Shown piece by piece: positions 1 to 11,849 of a stretch of 64,000 nucleotides of DNA. Under the pieces are notes generated by a model. The model saw nothing but the letters and a program-made list of their open reading frames with translations, searched no databases and was not told the origin of the DNA. The position numbers and the translations under genes are program-made. Location of the stretch: the NCBI RefSeq assembly GCF_014898055.3, contig NW_023603184.1, positions 109,172,615 through 109,236,614 on the forward strand, given 5' to 3'. Numbering within the stretch: position 1 is the first letter of the stretch; each line of letters begins with the position of its first letter. The DNA comes from Talpa occidentalis. Lineage: Eukaryota; Chordata; Mammalia; Eulipotyphla; Talpidae.

Positions 1-419
1 TTATAAAAATAACTTTATTTTTCCTTATTTAAAGCTAGAAGTGACTTTTTATCCTTTTATAAAATCAAAAAATATATGAGCTATCCAAAATAAATTTCTT
101 TTAAAGAACCCCCTTGAGTCGAGATAAAATTTTTCTAATGATAGATTCTATATTTCATTAAATAAAGATTATAAATTGATTTTAATGAATTTTATTCCAA
201 CATAAAAATTTATTAACAATGTTGAATGCTAAAGCTACCAAAAACAATTAGCCAAAGCAATATAAATAAAAAAATATAGCTTAAGTTCAAATGTATCTTG
301 CTGAATCTCATACCAGATGTAAATATGGGCCTACACAGTTATAAAATTCTTATACACATATATTGTTTTTTTGATCTGTTTTATAAGATTATGCATGCAT
401 AAACTAAACACAAATAACA
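1..419. other. AT-rich unassigned sequence
   Basis: This is very AT-rich sequence with stop codons in all frames. I recognise no repeat family or gene in it. It forms the left flank of the first SINE. Confidence 0.5.
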
Positions 420-675
420 GGGCCTCCCTGATGGTGCAAGGGGTAAAGACTCAACCTATGAAACTATCTGTAGCCATGAGTTTGATCCCAGGTCAGGGAG
501 CTACCCACATGGTGCAGCAGACCTCTCCTGACTCGCCCTCTGCTCCCCTCAGCAGTGTATTTCAGTAGATACACCTGTTCCCCACTCTGTCTCCAGTGAA
601 TCTTCTCACCCCCTACACCTCTGGCCTGTACCCCAGTTCTTGTATGCATAAATAAATAAATCTTTAAAAATAAAT
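420..675 (+). mobile_element. tRNA-derived SINE, subfamily A
   Basis: The copy begins with a tRNA-like head (GGCCTCCCTGATGGTGCAAG), followed by a degenerate B box (GAGTTTGATCCCA). The family body comes next (CTCCCCTCAGCAGTGTATTTCAG), and the tail reads GCATAAATAAATAAATCTTT. AATAAA followed by TCTTT, a polyadenylation signal plus a Pol III terminator, is the signature of T+ SINEs. The head has lost its CpGs and the flanking duplication is weak (AACTAAACACAAATAAC on the left, a looser match from about 676), so this is an older copy. Open frames through it on both strands are shadows. Confidence 0.85.
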
Positions 676-739
676 AACTAAATAAAAACAAAGAACAAAA
701 TTCACCTCTGTAGTGTAAAGCACCTACCTATTTTTTTGT

Positions 740-2090
740 TTGACAAATACAAAAAGTGAATTTCTTAGACTGAACTGAAGAGAGAGAAAGGGCCCCTCAG
801 CTGGCCAGATACTTGTGTTGAATAGCAGGAAAAAATCTGCAGTTTTGTGCTGCAGTTCTTCCAAGTGAATTTCAGTAAGACTAGAGACCTGCCGATAGTC
901 TTTCTCACTCTCAAGTCCTAGCAGCTTGGGGAATGTTTCAAGGTTTCCTGTTGCAACATGATTTTTTCCAATGATCTATTTCTTTTAAAGCCAAACATCT
1001 TGTCACCTGAAGTCAAGCATTTTCTTCAGGGCCTTGCCGAGACTTGTCCAACTGGTTCATGTAATGAAAAATATTTGCGAAACAGGTTAGTCTGCAGCTC
1101 TTCTTTATTATCCAAGCACTTAGTAAAATCTGGCTTTTTGTGTCCTTTTAAGTATTTGTATATTTACCTTTCAGCTCACATATCTGTAGACATCTCCAGT
1201 GCAAAATAATGTGGATTTCAATAGTGTGTTTATGCCATCCAGGTTTGTCAAAATCCTGAGTGATATGGTATTTGTTTAATAATAAAGTTAACCATCACCT
1301 GCAAACTTTTTATTTTATGTCAGAGTTTTTGACATTAATATCCCTCAGCAAAGAGGATAATGTATATGGCAACATTGGAATTTTCTTTTTTAATAATTTA
1401 CAAATAACTTTTCATGTAGCTAATCACTGATGAGACCATCAGTAGATGTCACAGCCCCCCATGACAAACATGTCTTTTGCTTCCAGTTTTAATAGTGTGT
1501 TCAATATCTAGATCTTGGTCTTTGCTAAATGCAACAGGAAAAGTTTTCTCAGTTTCACCATTTAGAAGTTATATAAATGTGACAAGAAATTTAAAGATGA
1601 AATTTGTTGACTCATCAACCTGCAATAGAAAATTTGTTCTTTATTACTTCAGAGCTCCTTAACATCATGAGATGGGTCATCAATATGACAACCTATGTCT
1701 TGTAATATGGAACCTTTCAATTTCTCATATTATAATACTTCAAGATTTTCCTCAATATGTGTTTATATGCTATAATTGTTAGATTCTTGTCAAGTGTATG
1801 AATTTTTTTTTCTTCATTGTTCTGGGCAATGAGTTCTATTACTAAATTTTTTGCTTCCTGGGTATTTTCACTAAATGAGATTTTTGAAAACAAATTTTTT
1901 CCTCTAAAATATTTTGATTTCATCTAAATTATCATCTACACTTGTGAAATGGCTGTGATTGGTACTCAAGTATCTTTAATTTTTCAAAAGTCATTGTATA
2001 TTTGCACAGTGGAATATACTTAAGCAAACCATGCAAAACTCATTGGAAATTAGTTTTTATCTTGATAATGAACTTAGTTTGTATCTCTTT
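740..2090 (-). pseudogene. degenerate hAT-type (ZBED5/FAM200-like) transposase remnant
   Basis: Reading the minus strand and switching frames gives a broken series of hAT transposase landmarks in the right order. A segment IHTLDKNLTIIAYKHILRKI lies near 1750-1830. FLLQVDESTNF at 1600-1632 matches the family's F-LQLDEST- block with the catalytic-region Asp. GAVTSTDGLIS at 1425-1458 matches the C-TDGA-AM block. A tail-end block (ETFPKL, then EIHLEELQ) lies near 860-950. A possible BED-finger remnant lies at about 1950-2090. The blocks are separated by stops and frameshifts, so nothing is functional. It could be the remains of a Charlie-type DNA transposon or a processed copy of a domesticated ZBED5/FAM200-type gene. 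I saw no terminal inverted repeats or poly-A tail to decide between these. The block matches come from memory of the family, not from a search. Confidence 0.6.
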
Positions 2091-2560
2091 TTCACTAACA
2101 GGAAAATGACTTAAAGGCTTGTAACTTTTCTCACTAACCTTATAAGATTAATACATAGACCTAGGCCTAGAATCCTCTACCTACCTCAAGCTCTATCTGC
2201 AAAAATTGTCATGATGGAATGCCAGTCATTTGGAAAGCACCAGCACTGATATAGTATAAAAAAGGATAAAATGGGAAAATGCATAATACAAGAAAATTCA
2301 CATCACTAGCATAGCCTAGTACAGCCCATATTATAACATTTACAGCAACAGCAAAGCAGCATGAAAGAAACTGAATCATGATACATAAAAATATCTTCTT
2401 TAAAATAAAAATTACCCTACAATTTTCTATTACCCCAGTAGAGCTCAGTCACACTTCCTAAAGGGCAGTCATTTGTACATGAAATGTTATACGAGGCAAT
2501 TTGGGAAGGAGAGGCTTTTATCATCAATCTATTGCCCTCCACCCCCCTTTATTTTTGCTA
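2091..2560. other. unassigned sequence between hAT remnant and L1
   Basis: No family is recognised here. It contains a short CAGCA-rich patch near 2341-2360 (ACAGCAACAGCAAAGCAGCA) and otherwise ordinary AT-rich sequence. Confidence 0.4.
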
Positions 2561-3275
2561 CTTGAATTTTTTTTAATTTTTTAAAAATATTTTTTACATC
2601 ATTGTTCATTTTTAAACAATATTTGCTTCCCCTCAGGTGTAGTCCCCATAGAATTTCCTTCACCAATACACCCGTGCACCATCACCTTAGTCCCCTGTGC
2701 TCCTCCCTCCCTCCCTCTGATCCCTCTCCCTCCTCCTCCCCTGCAGTATGTCTCTGATTTATAATTGTCTGTTTTTGCTTTATTGTGTTTTGTACAGTTG
2801 TTTTTTTTTATACTGATGCCTTATTTTGTTGCCCTATATTCCTGCTATAAGTGAAACCATGCGATATTTTTCTTTTTCCTTCTGGATTATTTCACTGAGC
2901 ACAGTTCCTTCTAGCTCCATCCACATTTCTGCATATGGCATGAGTTTATCTTTTTGGATTGCTGAATAATATTCCATTGTGTATATATGCCACATCTTCT
3001 TGATCCAGTCATCTGTTTTTGGGTATTTGGGTTGTTTCCAGGTTTTACCTATTGTAAATAGTGCTGCAATAAACAGGTGTACAGGTGTTCTTTTGATCAA
3101 TGTTTTTGTGTCCTTTGGGTAGATCCCTAGGAGTGAAATTGCCGGGTCTTATGGTAGCTCCATTTTTAGTAGACTGAGGAACCTCCAGACAGCTTTCCAC
3201 AGTGGTTGGACCAGTTTTCACTCCCACCAGCAATGTAGGAGAGTTCCTTTTTCCCCACATCCTCACCCTCCCTTT
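2561..3275 (-). mobile_element. LINE-1 3' end (5'-truncated), older subfamily
   Basis: The minus strand encodes the last ~88 codons of L1 ORF2 (3100 down to 2834), with the landmarks [20 protein letters not shown] and [20 protein letters not shown], ending at a natural stop after SLIAGI. About 260 bp of 3' UTR follows to an A-rich tail, seen as a T-run near 2562-2585 on the plus strand. ORF2 similarity continues, with damage, to about 3275, where it stops at a 5' truncation. The 3' UTR (rich in CCCTCC on the plus strand) is unlike that of the copies at 12.6, 14.4 and 37.3 kb, so this is a different and probably older subfamily. No clear target duplication was seen. Confidence 0.85.
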
Positions 3276-3524
3276 TGTGTAACAGAGCACACGCCATTTA
3301 CCACAGAACGTCCCTAACTCATGGGAAAGCAGAGAATGTACTTGACCAAGTGAAATAGTACTACTAACATTATGGAGTGGCAAGATGCTCATAAAGCAGC
3401 TACTGAGGCCACTGCTTTCTTCCCCAATTTAGTGAAACCCCTAGTAAGATCTTATAGAACCCCAGTGATTAATGGAAGCCCAGTTAAGAAACCTACTTTA
3501 TTTAACCTGATATGTTTTATTTCC
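3276..3524. other. unassigned sequence between L1 and L2
   Basis: Nothing is recognised here. A 115-residue minus-strand frame that enters this stretch also runs through the neighbouring L1 and is not a gene. Confidence 0.4.
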
Positions 3525-3789
3525 AGGAGTATACTGCATTCCCCCCTTCCCTCCCCACACTTTTTGATCTTCATTCTGCTTGGAATGCTTCTGCCCCACT
3601 GACCCCTAAATATCCGAGACTCCAAATTTGTTCAGTTCGCCCCCATTACTCCCTTTCATAGTTCCATGTAATGTCATTTATAACAGTTACCATAATTGTA
3701 TTTGAATAAGTCATAATATCAGAGGTGGTTTACTACCTTTCTCTTCTACTTGGACACAAACTGGATGATGGAAGGTCCATGGCTCTCAT
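3525..3789 (+). repeat. L2 LINE 3' region
   Basis: By eye this follows the 3' part of mammalian L2: a CTGCTTGGAATGCTTCTGCCC core, then a CCATTACTCC region, then a GGTCCATGGCTCTC segment, which corresponds to the 'increase of purpose' tail block before AATAAA in L2. It is heavily diverged and ends where a local tandem duplication begins. Confidence 0.5.
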
Positions 3790-3899
3790 GTTAACTGCTA
3801 ACTTTTCATACTGTAATCAAAGTTAACTGCTAACTTTTCATACTGTAATCAAAGTCTTCAGGCTTTTTTCATACTGTAATCAAAGTCTTTGGCTTTTGT
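3790..3899. repeat. local tandem duplication, two offset units
   Basis: A 32-bp unit occurs twice head to tail at 3790-3821 and 3822-3853, identical by eye. An overlapping unit of about 31 bp (TCATACTGTAATCAAAGTCTT then a GGCTTTT-type end) repeats at 3838-3868 and 3869-3899. So TACTGTAATCAAAG occurs three times in 100 bp. Confidence 0.9.
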
Positions 3900-6800
3900 G
3901 GTTTGGAATTTACAGAGTGACTATATAAGCAAATTAATGAACAAATTGAAGCCACAAGGCTATCAGGTGGTGGGTATGAAAACTAGCCCAGCACCGTAGA
4001 TTGCACGGTCAGCCCAAGATTTTCTGAGCACATTATGATAAGCATTATGTAGTAGTAAAAGAAAGAAGATATGGAAGAAGAATCTTTTCAGGACACAATT
4101 AAAAAAGTCTTTCAGAATCAAAATCACAATAAAATTTTGGAAACAGCATTCCAAAGTCATTTGACACAAAGTATTTTTTTCTGTCATGAAATTCTTAATG
4201 CTGCTTATGTGGATCAGCATTTGTTAAGTGAATTATTTTTCTCAAAATTCTGAAAATGACTTACTGAACAAGGAGGAAATTGTGTTTGCAACACTTGTTC
4301 TTAAAGGACTGCATTAGTTCCATTTTACCTCCAGAAATAATATGCTCCTTTTACTGGAGAATATGAACTAAGGAAATGAGAAGAGGCAAACAAATTGGGC
4401 TCCAGCGAGTTCCAATACTGCGTGTATATTTTATTTTTAATAGCTACAGTGGGGAGGATTTTTTTTTAATTGCTTCCATGCAAAGACATTCTCTGGCAGA
4501 AGGCAAAAATTCTAAGCTAAGCAGTTATTAATCTCTTCCCAGAGACACTGCTCAGTAGTAATATGAACCATGGCCTCTGTACTTCCTATACTACCAGAGT
4601 CAAGTTAAGAAATGGATTTTGGAGTTATAGAGTGAATTTGAGACTTCTAGATTTGTGAGCAATAAGAAGTATTTACATTCAGCTGACCATAAAAAAGAAC
4701 ACCTGTTTGGGGTTTAAAACAGGTTTTTGAACTCAGGTTAGTCTAAATTCTGTTCTCAGATTTCCCTTTGACCTTGGTAAAAGCATAATAATAGTCTTTT
4801 CTACTTCATAGCATTAAAGAACTATTATCACTGGATAAAAGCATGTTAAGAAATTCCTAGCAAGGCACATGAAACTTTGTTTTAATGGGTATAATATTTT
4901 CTATTTATTGTGACTGTTTCAAGTAACAAAAACTGTTCCTAGAAACACCTTTAACAGTATTTTTACCCAGCTAGTCATTCAAATTCAACAAAAATTTCAT
5001 AGAACAACAAACACTATGCATCAAAGAAAAATTGAACCTGTCTACCTGTTGCATTTAAAATAAAATTGCTTTCTTCAAAATATAAAGCTTCAGAAGACCT
5101 CAATAAAACTATAACATAATTCAATAAGATATTACCCAAGATTTTTGGTGGTGAATCTTTTGTGGAAACATTTTACTGTAAAAATGGTTTGGTCAATGCA
5201 AGCCTGCTTAATTTCCAAAATCACATACATCCCTAAATTTGAGTATTCAACTTGAGTGAATTGTTAGTTGCTTTGCATAGACAGAAAATATGGTTCACTT
5301 CCATATAATTGCTTTCATTTCTTCAAGAGTTATTCTTAGAAATCAGCATTCCACAGTTTAGTCGTGAACTTTCAGAAAGTAAACAATAAAGAACTCGCCC
5401 CTTAGAATATATAAATTACTGTTTATACAACCAGAATCAGCCAAGACAGAAATAGCCTTAACATTATTACTTTACAGATTGGTATTACTTAATTTATGAA
5501 ACATATTTCAAGAACAAGCATTGAAACACTGGTAAAATAGAAAATTAATCTAAGAGTTAGGGACACATTCAGCATAGAAGTTTATATCCTGTAGCTAGAG
5601 GAACGATCTCCAATCTATTTCAAACTAACTTCTCTCAGAAAATAAGTGAAAAAAGAAACTTTCAACATTTTGCAAAATGAAATAACTTTAGGTGCAATCT
5701 GAATTTTTTATTTCCTTATTGCTTGTTAAAATTTCATGCTGTAAGACAGATAACATTTTCAAGATACTAGTAATGTCTGCTTTTCTATTGCCTGGAGAAA
5801 GAGGGCAGTAATGAAGGATTATGAATACTTGTAATGCACATCTTGATGAATGAGAAGGTCTTGTGGGGCAGTCAGAAAACAACTCAATTTTTCTCCCCTG
5901 TTCACTGTTCAAACCTTTCATTTGGGGTTAACATTTGCCCTGTCCCTTGATAAAATCTTGGGCAAACCTGTGACTTTCCTGGTCACTCACAGATAATGAA
6001 AAGTTCCCCAGTCACTTCAAGACACAGATCAGAGTCTTATTTCCATAATTAATATATCAAGTCTGATGTAATAATTAACACTCTAAGTTTATTTTTAAAT
6101 TAATTGGCTTCCTCCTTGGACCTGCCCAAGCTGGCCACCTGTAGTGGTAAATAGGAGAAAGACTTGGTGAGATTCTCTCTCTCCCAATCTAGCAAATACA
6201 GATCACTTTTCTGAGAACATTTTTGATCGCTCTATGTTTGGAGTATGAATGGAGTGCAGAAGGCAAATTTAAGAGATCTTTGTAAAAGATCTTTGTAAAA
6301 AACTGTAAATTTTACTTCAAGAAAATATTCTTAGCACTCTGACATGGTAATTGTTTCTGTCATGTTACTGTTGTGGGTTCTCTGAGGATGCCTCAATCTG
6401 GGAGCTCTCTCATCCTGTGTGCCCTTGACAGAAGTAATACATCTTTCTCAAAATACTTCCTTGTAATGTCTTCTAGAGCTTCTTCCAACAGAGTAACTCC
6501 AGTTTCTCTGTTCAGCTTCTTTTATTCCTCTAGGCAGAATTGTTAAAAGGCTCATGTTATCTCAGTTACAAAAGGTCCATTCCTTGGAAACACTTTATCA
6601 TTTTGTCCCAGGAACAAAGGGTGCTGGTCTGTTCCTGGACAGCTGTTACTACCCCTTTACTCTATTCCTGGGAAACTTGCCCAGCTGGAGTTGGGAACCT
6701 TGATTTTTTAGGTGTGAGGCAGACAACTAACTTATCAGGTTGCTCTTAGCTCCAAAAACAGGTATCAAATCCTCTGAGTAATGCCTGAGCAGCCCCATTT

Positions 6801-7440
6801 TCTAGAAATACATGAAAAGCAATTCTAACTTCTCCCACGTGGGGAAGTAATTGCTGAGAATACCAGTTTTTTACAAAGGTCTTTTCTATCCAGTCCTCTT
6901 CTCAACTACCATATCTTTGTGTGTTAAATGTGGGGAGGAGATAAATAATCACAAAAAGTGGTTTGGGGCCACCTCCTTTGAGATCTTACACATATAGGTT
7001 ATACCTCAGTTAGAATGTGTATCTATTATTTGGGATTTCAGATTATTTCAACATCATTTTACATCTGGTTCTGATTAGAGCTTACAGTTTAATATCCTGT
7101 ATAAATAATCAAAAAATTCTAGGATTTGTGCTTAGTTTTGTATTGTTCATGAGAGTTAAGGGAAAGACTTTCAGCTTATCACATAAGCACCATTTTGAAA
7201 ATGTTTCAATTATCTCTGTTGCTATGAGTCTTTTTTTATTTCTGGGACATTGTTGGACTCTTTGAGATGCTTCCTTGTTTTATGTTTTATTTCTCTTCTA
7301 AAACCTTTATCTCTAAAACCCCCATATCAGTCAATTTAAAATTAAACCCTTGAGTTCTGAACTCATGCATTTCAACGGAACTTTGGTTCATCATCCTGTA
7401 GCCAGTGTCAAGAAATCTCACTATTGAGCCTGAAGACGCT
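3900..7440. other. long unassigned stretch, no gene seen
   Basis: These 3.5 kb hold no repeat family I can name and no open frame with coding character. Short frames (for example 6540-6749) have no recognisable domains. A tandem repeat of AGATCTTTGTAAA lies at 6274-6300. Old, highly diverged repeats could be present below what can be recognised by eye. Confidence 0.4.
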
Positions 7441-7561
7441 TTCCCCCATCCCTCTTTCTTTTCCTTTTTTCTCTCTCTCTCACTCTCCTTTCACCCTCCT
7501 CTCCTCTCTCTCTCTCTACTCCCACCCCCTCTTGCTGCTCCTTCTTCCCCCTCCTTCATCT
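7441..7561. repeat. polypyrimidine tract
   Basis: This is about 120 bases of almost pure C and T, including CT dinucleotide runs at about 7471-7481 and 7505-7518, then C-rich and TTC-rich parts. The open frame through it (7424-7795) is rich in Leu, Ser and Pro because of this composition and is not a gene. Confidence 0.85.
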
Positions 7562-7751
7562 CTATGTGTTGATTGTCTACTATGTCCTGAAAATGATATT
7601 GATTCTAAGGGCTTTGGCCTCTCCCATTGGGGTTATCTTTTCCTCTTATCAGCCTTATTTTATGATTTAAGAACAGCCTGTTCCTTTTCAGTAAGAATTC
7701 TTTCCAATACAGATTCTTTCCATGAGGTCTGCTTGCTATGTGGGTATCTCC

Positions 7752-7846
7752 ACAGCTGGTGGGGGCTGGTTCTAGCTCTCCTCTGCAGAGGCTGAGGACA
7801 GCTTCACAGCACTGTGCTCAACCACCTGCACCACCAGGGAGGCCCC
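7752..7846 (-). mobile_element. SINE fragment, head only
   Basis: The minus-strand head (GGCCTCCCTGGTGGTGCAGG at 7846 downward) through the CCTCTGCAGAGG region matches the window's SINE family. The body and tail are missing or too diverged to see. It is an old fragment with no target duplication found. Confidence 0.65.
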
Positions 7847-8029
7847 CTTGTCAATGTCTTGATATGAGCAATGATTAGAAAACCCACGTAATCCTGAAGT
7901 TCAGCATTTTTAGGCAACTATGGAAAAGATATATCACTCTTTAGAGCCACTGACACCATTTCAATCTCCATTCTTCAGCTTGGGAATGCCAGCCAGCTAC
8001 GCCATTGTATGAAATTAATGTGATGTAAT

Positions 8030-9260
8030 TAAGAACAAAACAAAATACTCCCTCAGCCCAGAATCGTTTCCAGTTATTGGCATATCTCTCTGTTCTTTCA
8101 CAGCCAAACTTTATGTAAGTCTTGTTCGTACTTTACTTTCTCACCTCCCACTAACTCTTAAATGCTTTCTAATTTGGCCTTTGTGCTCACCCCTCTATTT
8201 CAACTGCTTTCTTGCCAAGGCCCTTATTGCTAAATCCACTGAGCCCTTTTTATTTTGTATTCTGTTTTACTTCTTGGCAGTATTTGGCATGATTGGCTAC
8301 TCTTGAATTGTAGAGGAAAAACTCCTTTCTTTTGTCTCTCATTCTATTCTCTCTTTCTCTTTCTTGTCCTTATTTTTATGTCCTTTTTCCATCTCTTTTG
8401 GAGGCCTCCCTGATTCTGACCATGCCTCAAAATTAAGTTTTCTTACTGATCTTTCTACTTACCATTTTATCCTAAATTGTTTAACTGTACATTTTCTCCC
8501 CAAAACTTTAGGCATCTGAAAAACTTCCAAATATATTCTTTTCTTCTTAGACAATTCTACTAATCTCTAGTCTCTCTTAACAAGATGTCTATTGGACATA
8601 TCTACTTGGATTTCCCATGGAAACTTAAAATTTGTGTCCATAATGAAGTTCTTCCATCTCTCAAGCTCTTGCTTCTTTTTTATTCCTTTTTTTTTTTTTG
8701 AAGATTTTTTAATTTTTTAAATTTTATTATTTATATAAGCACTGGGTACAGTCAGAAGTGTGGGAGGGTGAGAGAAATCACCAGAGACAGAGCGGGGAAC
8801 AGAACAGGCAGATCAATGAAATACACTGCTGAGGGGAGCAGCGGGTGGCAGGAGAGGTCTGAGCACCATGTGGGACCCTCACCCGGTGGCTGGGGATTGA
8901 ACCAACGCTGCAGAGGCTGCGGGCAGCTTCGCAGCCCAGCGCTCAACCGCTGCACCACTGTGAGGCCTTTCTTTTTTATTCTTTATGAGCAAAAGTTACC
9001 ATCCTTTCCACCAGTTGTTCAAGCCAGAAGATTGAATCCCTTTCTTCATGCTAAAATGCAATCACATCCCAAGCCTCATTCTTTCTGCCTTTAAGCGGTT
9101 GCTCAGATTCCTATATTTCAGTATTACTGCTCTGACTCTAGCCCTAGCCATCTGGACCCATTTTTGGCTTGCTTCAGCAGATTCTCACCAATATGATCCT
9201 CATATTGCATCCCTTCTGGACATATTTCATATGGCAGCCAGTATTAAATTGGTCACCAGT
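8030..9260 (+). repeat. L2/CR1-clade LINE remnant, split by a SINE
   Basis: On both sides of the SINE at 8690-8967 the sequence follows an old non-L1 LINE in the plus direction. Before it lie GTCTATTGGACATATCTACTT and CATAATGAAGTTCTTCCATC. After it lies sequence in the style of 'CTCAGGCCAAAAACCTTGG...CATCCCAAGCC'. These parts correspond to the ORF end encoding DISTWMS-like and PHIQS-like residues in L2-type elements. It is strongly decayed and no reading frame survives. Family assignment between L2 and related CR1-clade elements is uncertain. Confidence 0.5.
8690..8969 (-). mobile_element. tRNA-derived SINE, subfamily B, inside a LINE relic
   Basis: This is a full-length copy. The T-rich tail lies at about 8690-8740, followed by CACTGGGTACAGTCAGAAG, the body with CTGAGGGGAGCAGCGGG, and the tRNA-like head ending near 8967. 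The flanks repeat TCTTTTTTATTCCTTT (8674-8689) and TCTTTTTTATTCTTTA (8970-8985), a near-perfect target-site duplication. It interrupts the L2/CR1-clade relic and so is younger than it. Confidence 0.92.
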
Positions 9261-10145
9261 GTCTGCCAGCTGCAGCTAGAAATGTCTAGAAATGTCTACC
9301 TCTAACCAAATGTTGGTAGATCTCTATGGCCCTATGTTTGTTACTTCTTACTAACAAAAAAATTCAAACAGGATGGGCACCTAGGTCAATTGGATATTTT
9401 TATTTTGAGAACGTGGGATTAACACTGATAACTCATATTTATTAAATATTTTAACTTGAAGAATATGCACCTATGGGAATTGTATCTGCCATATGCACAA
9501 GGAGACAAAGAATCTCACTCACAGGGAGAAAAGGAAGACTCATACAGAGAGAAAGGAGGAGAGATAAGATTCCATTACTCTAGAGAAAGAGAGACTTGAC
9601 TTCTGATGGCTTCAGTGTTCTTAGACTTGACCAGAGCCAATCTTTCAGGTTCATGATTTATCCCTGAGTCTATAATTTCATATAATGGATCCAAGCTCTC
9701 CAGCCAGGGTGCTGAAGATGTGTGCTTCAGAATTGACCCCTAGAGCCCTTAGGGGAGCTGGAGTTCCAGGTTGATTGCCTTCTGCCATAAGCAGCCTTGT
9801 CTGTTTCCCACAGGGTGCTATATAAATATTATCATTTTCCATCTGTGCCAGGGTATGAAAAAGGTTAAAAAGCACTGCAATACATAGTTAATAAATTCTC
9901 CTTTTTGCTTATGTCAGCTCAAGTGGAATCCTGGCTTTCCCCACTGAGAGATTTGACTAAGACTTCTTTGTGAAAGTAGATTTGAGCTAATTTTTTTCCT
10001 ATGTAAACCATACAGTGCTTCTTTAATATCTCAGAGTTTTATTTCTTGATATGACATATAAAGAATGAAGGTACTGTTTTCCAGACTTCCTAGAATTGTG
10101 GGTATCTGCCCCCAATAGGTCATGTGTTGCAATATTCCCTGCACG
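9261..10145. other. unassigned sequence
   Basis: No repeat family is recognised. A purine-rich patch (AGAGAGAAAGGAGGAGAGAT style) lies at about 9505-9595, and a small tandem of CTAGAAATGT lies at about 9278-9297. There is no gene-like frame. Confidence 0.4.
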
Positions 10146-10169
10146 CCTCTCTCTCTCTCTCTCTCTCTG
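10146..10169. repeat. (CT)n microsatellite
   Basis: About eleven uninterrupted CT units. Confidence 0.95.
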
Positions 10170-10359
10170 ATTGGTTAACACCTACTTATTGCTGTTGTTG
10201 TCATTTTCAAATTAGATGTCATCTGCTCTGGAAAGAGTTCCTCTCACTTCTAAATCTGAGTCTCAATGTTTTTCCTAAGTTGTGTTCCTACAGAAATCTA
10301 TGTAATAGACACTATTTGGATATATCACACCAATGATAATTTCCCATTTATTGACTAAT

Positions 10360-10440
10360 TCCCTGTACTAAAGGTGGGGTCAGTGTCTATTTTGTTTGTT
10401 TTTCTCCTCTCAATATCCTGCAATAAATATTTGTATTTAA
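10360..10440 (+). repeat. L2 LINE terminal fragment
   Basis: The block GTCAGTGTCTATTTTGTTTG followed by CAATATCCTGCAATAAATATTTG resembles the last ~80 bp of L2 (GTGTCT...CTCAATAAATATTTG). Confidence 0.45.
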
Positions 10441-10474
10441 GCAACATATTTATTTTAGGTTCCTTTTCTCCACA

Positions 10475-11035
10475 TGGGAACTCTCTTACGTTATTAGTGG
10501 GGATATGGACTGGTTCAGCCCTTGTGGAATAGTGTAGAGTTTTCTCAAAAGATTAAAACTGGATCTACACTGCAATTACACTCCTAGGTGTTTACTTGAA
10601 GAATACAAAGCACTAATTCAAAATTAACTGCATTCCTGTGTTCACTGCAGCACTTTAATTAATAGCCAAACTTCCCAAAATCAATGTATCCATAATCAGA
10701 GGAGTGTATCAGGAATATATGGCCTATATGCACAATGGAATCCTACTTGGCTATGAAAAAATGTAAACTTTTGCCATTTTATGACATCTATAGAAATGGA
10801 GGTGATTATGCTAATCAAAATAAGCCAAAAGGAGAAAGACAAATACTGGATGGTATCACTTATTAATGAAATGTGAAGAAACAAAACAGAGATAAAGCCA
10901 AAATAATAACAAATCCTAGAAATCTGATGGTAGAACTGAAGCTGTAGAATGAGGGTATGAGAGCAATGTGGAGAGGGAACACAGTGGACTCTGGTGAAGG
11001 ACTATGGGTCAATGAACAAACAAATAAATGTATTT
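10475..11035 (+). mobile_element. old LINE-1 3' end
   Basis: Plus-strand sequence follows the end of L1 ORF2: AAAAGATTAAAACTGGATC, ACTCCTAGGTGTTTACTTG, CACAATGGAATCCTACTTGG and AGGAGAAAGACAAATACTGG are the familiar C-terminal codons, with several disabling changes. After the stop comes a 3' UTR ending in an AAACAAATAAATG region near 11030. It is much more diverged than the 12.6 and 14.4 kb copies, so it is an older subfamily. Confidence 0.8.
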
Positions 11036-11844
11036 ATTGTGGGAGCACCATCATAAACAAATCCTTGTATTTGTCCTTATTGAGTTGCTTTTTCTCTTCT
11101 CTTTCAAAATCATTGTTTTTTACATTCTCTTTAAGCCTTCACATTTCTACCACACCTATGACTTCCTTTCCTATGCAACCGAGGACCTAAGGTTGCCATA
11201 TCTAGCACCCTCCTATTCCTTATCCTTACATGTGTAGCCACCTGATGAGGGTCTACAGTTTCCTCTCCTGAGCATGGAGTACTTCATTTGTTATCCACAA
11301 ATGGTTCCATTCTCCCATTCCATAACTTATTTCAGGACAGGCTTCCTCTTTCCTTATCTTATTCTTGAAATGTTTAATGATTCCTTCCCCTAAGCTTATA
11401 AACATATCCAATTTTTCCATCTTCAAAAAATTAATGAGTTTATTTCTACAGGAATGCTGAATTTAGGATTTTTGAATATTTCCCAATGCTTTCGTATTAT
11501 TTTTAATATATTCTCTCTGGGTAGAATTACCCACTCCTCCTGTCTACTGTAACAAAATCTTAACCATCAAGATCCATCCTCAGCACCATTGTATACTTGA
11601 AATCTTTCTTGCTATTTTAACTATGTTTAATCACTTTTTCTGTACTTTTCTTGTCATTAATATTTATTTCATATCGTAGTTTTTCTTGTGTATTTACAAC
11701 ATTATCTAAATCACTATAGCTCCAATTCATCATCTCCAAAAGTATAATGCAAACTTATTGAAGGTGAAGACTGTATCTCACTCACATTTTATTTTTACAG
11801 TATCTAGTATTAAGTCAAAACATAAGACAAAATGGTATGATAAT
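11036..11844. other. unassigned sequence, possible L2 tail at its end
   Basis: This is mostly unrecognised. Near 11745-11830 the order GAAGGTGAAGACTGTATCTC then ACAGTATCTAGTATTAAG resembles an L2 3' end, but the match is weak. Confidence 0.3.
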
Positions 11845-11849
11845 TATCC

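Noticed and set aside
3045..3392. 115-codon minus-strand frame
   Set aside because: Largely L1 sequence read out of frame with the ORF2 end, plus unrelated flank.
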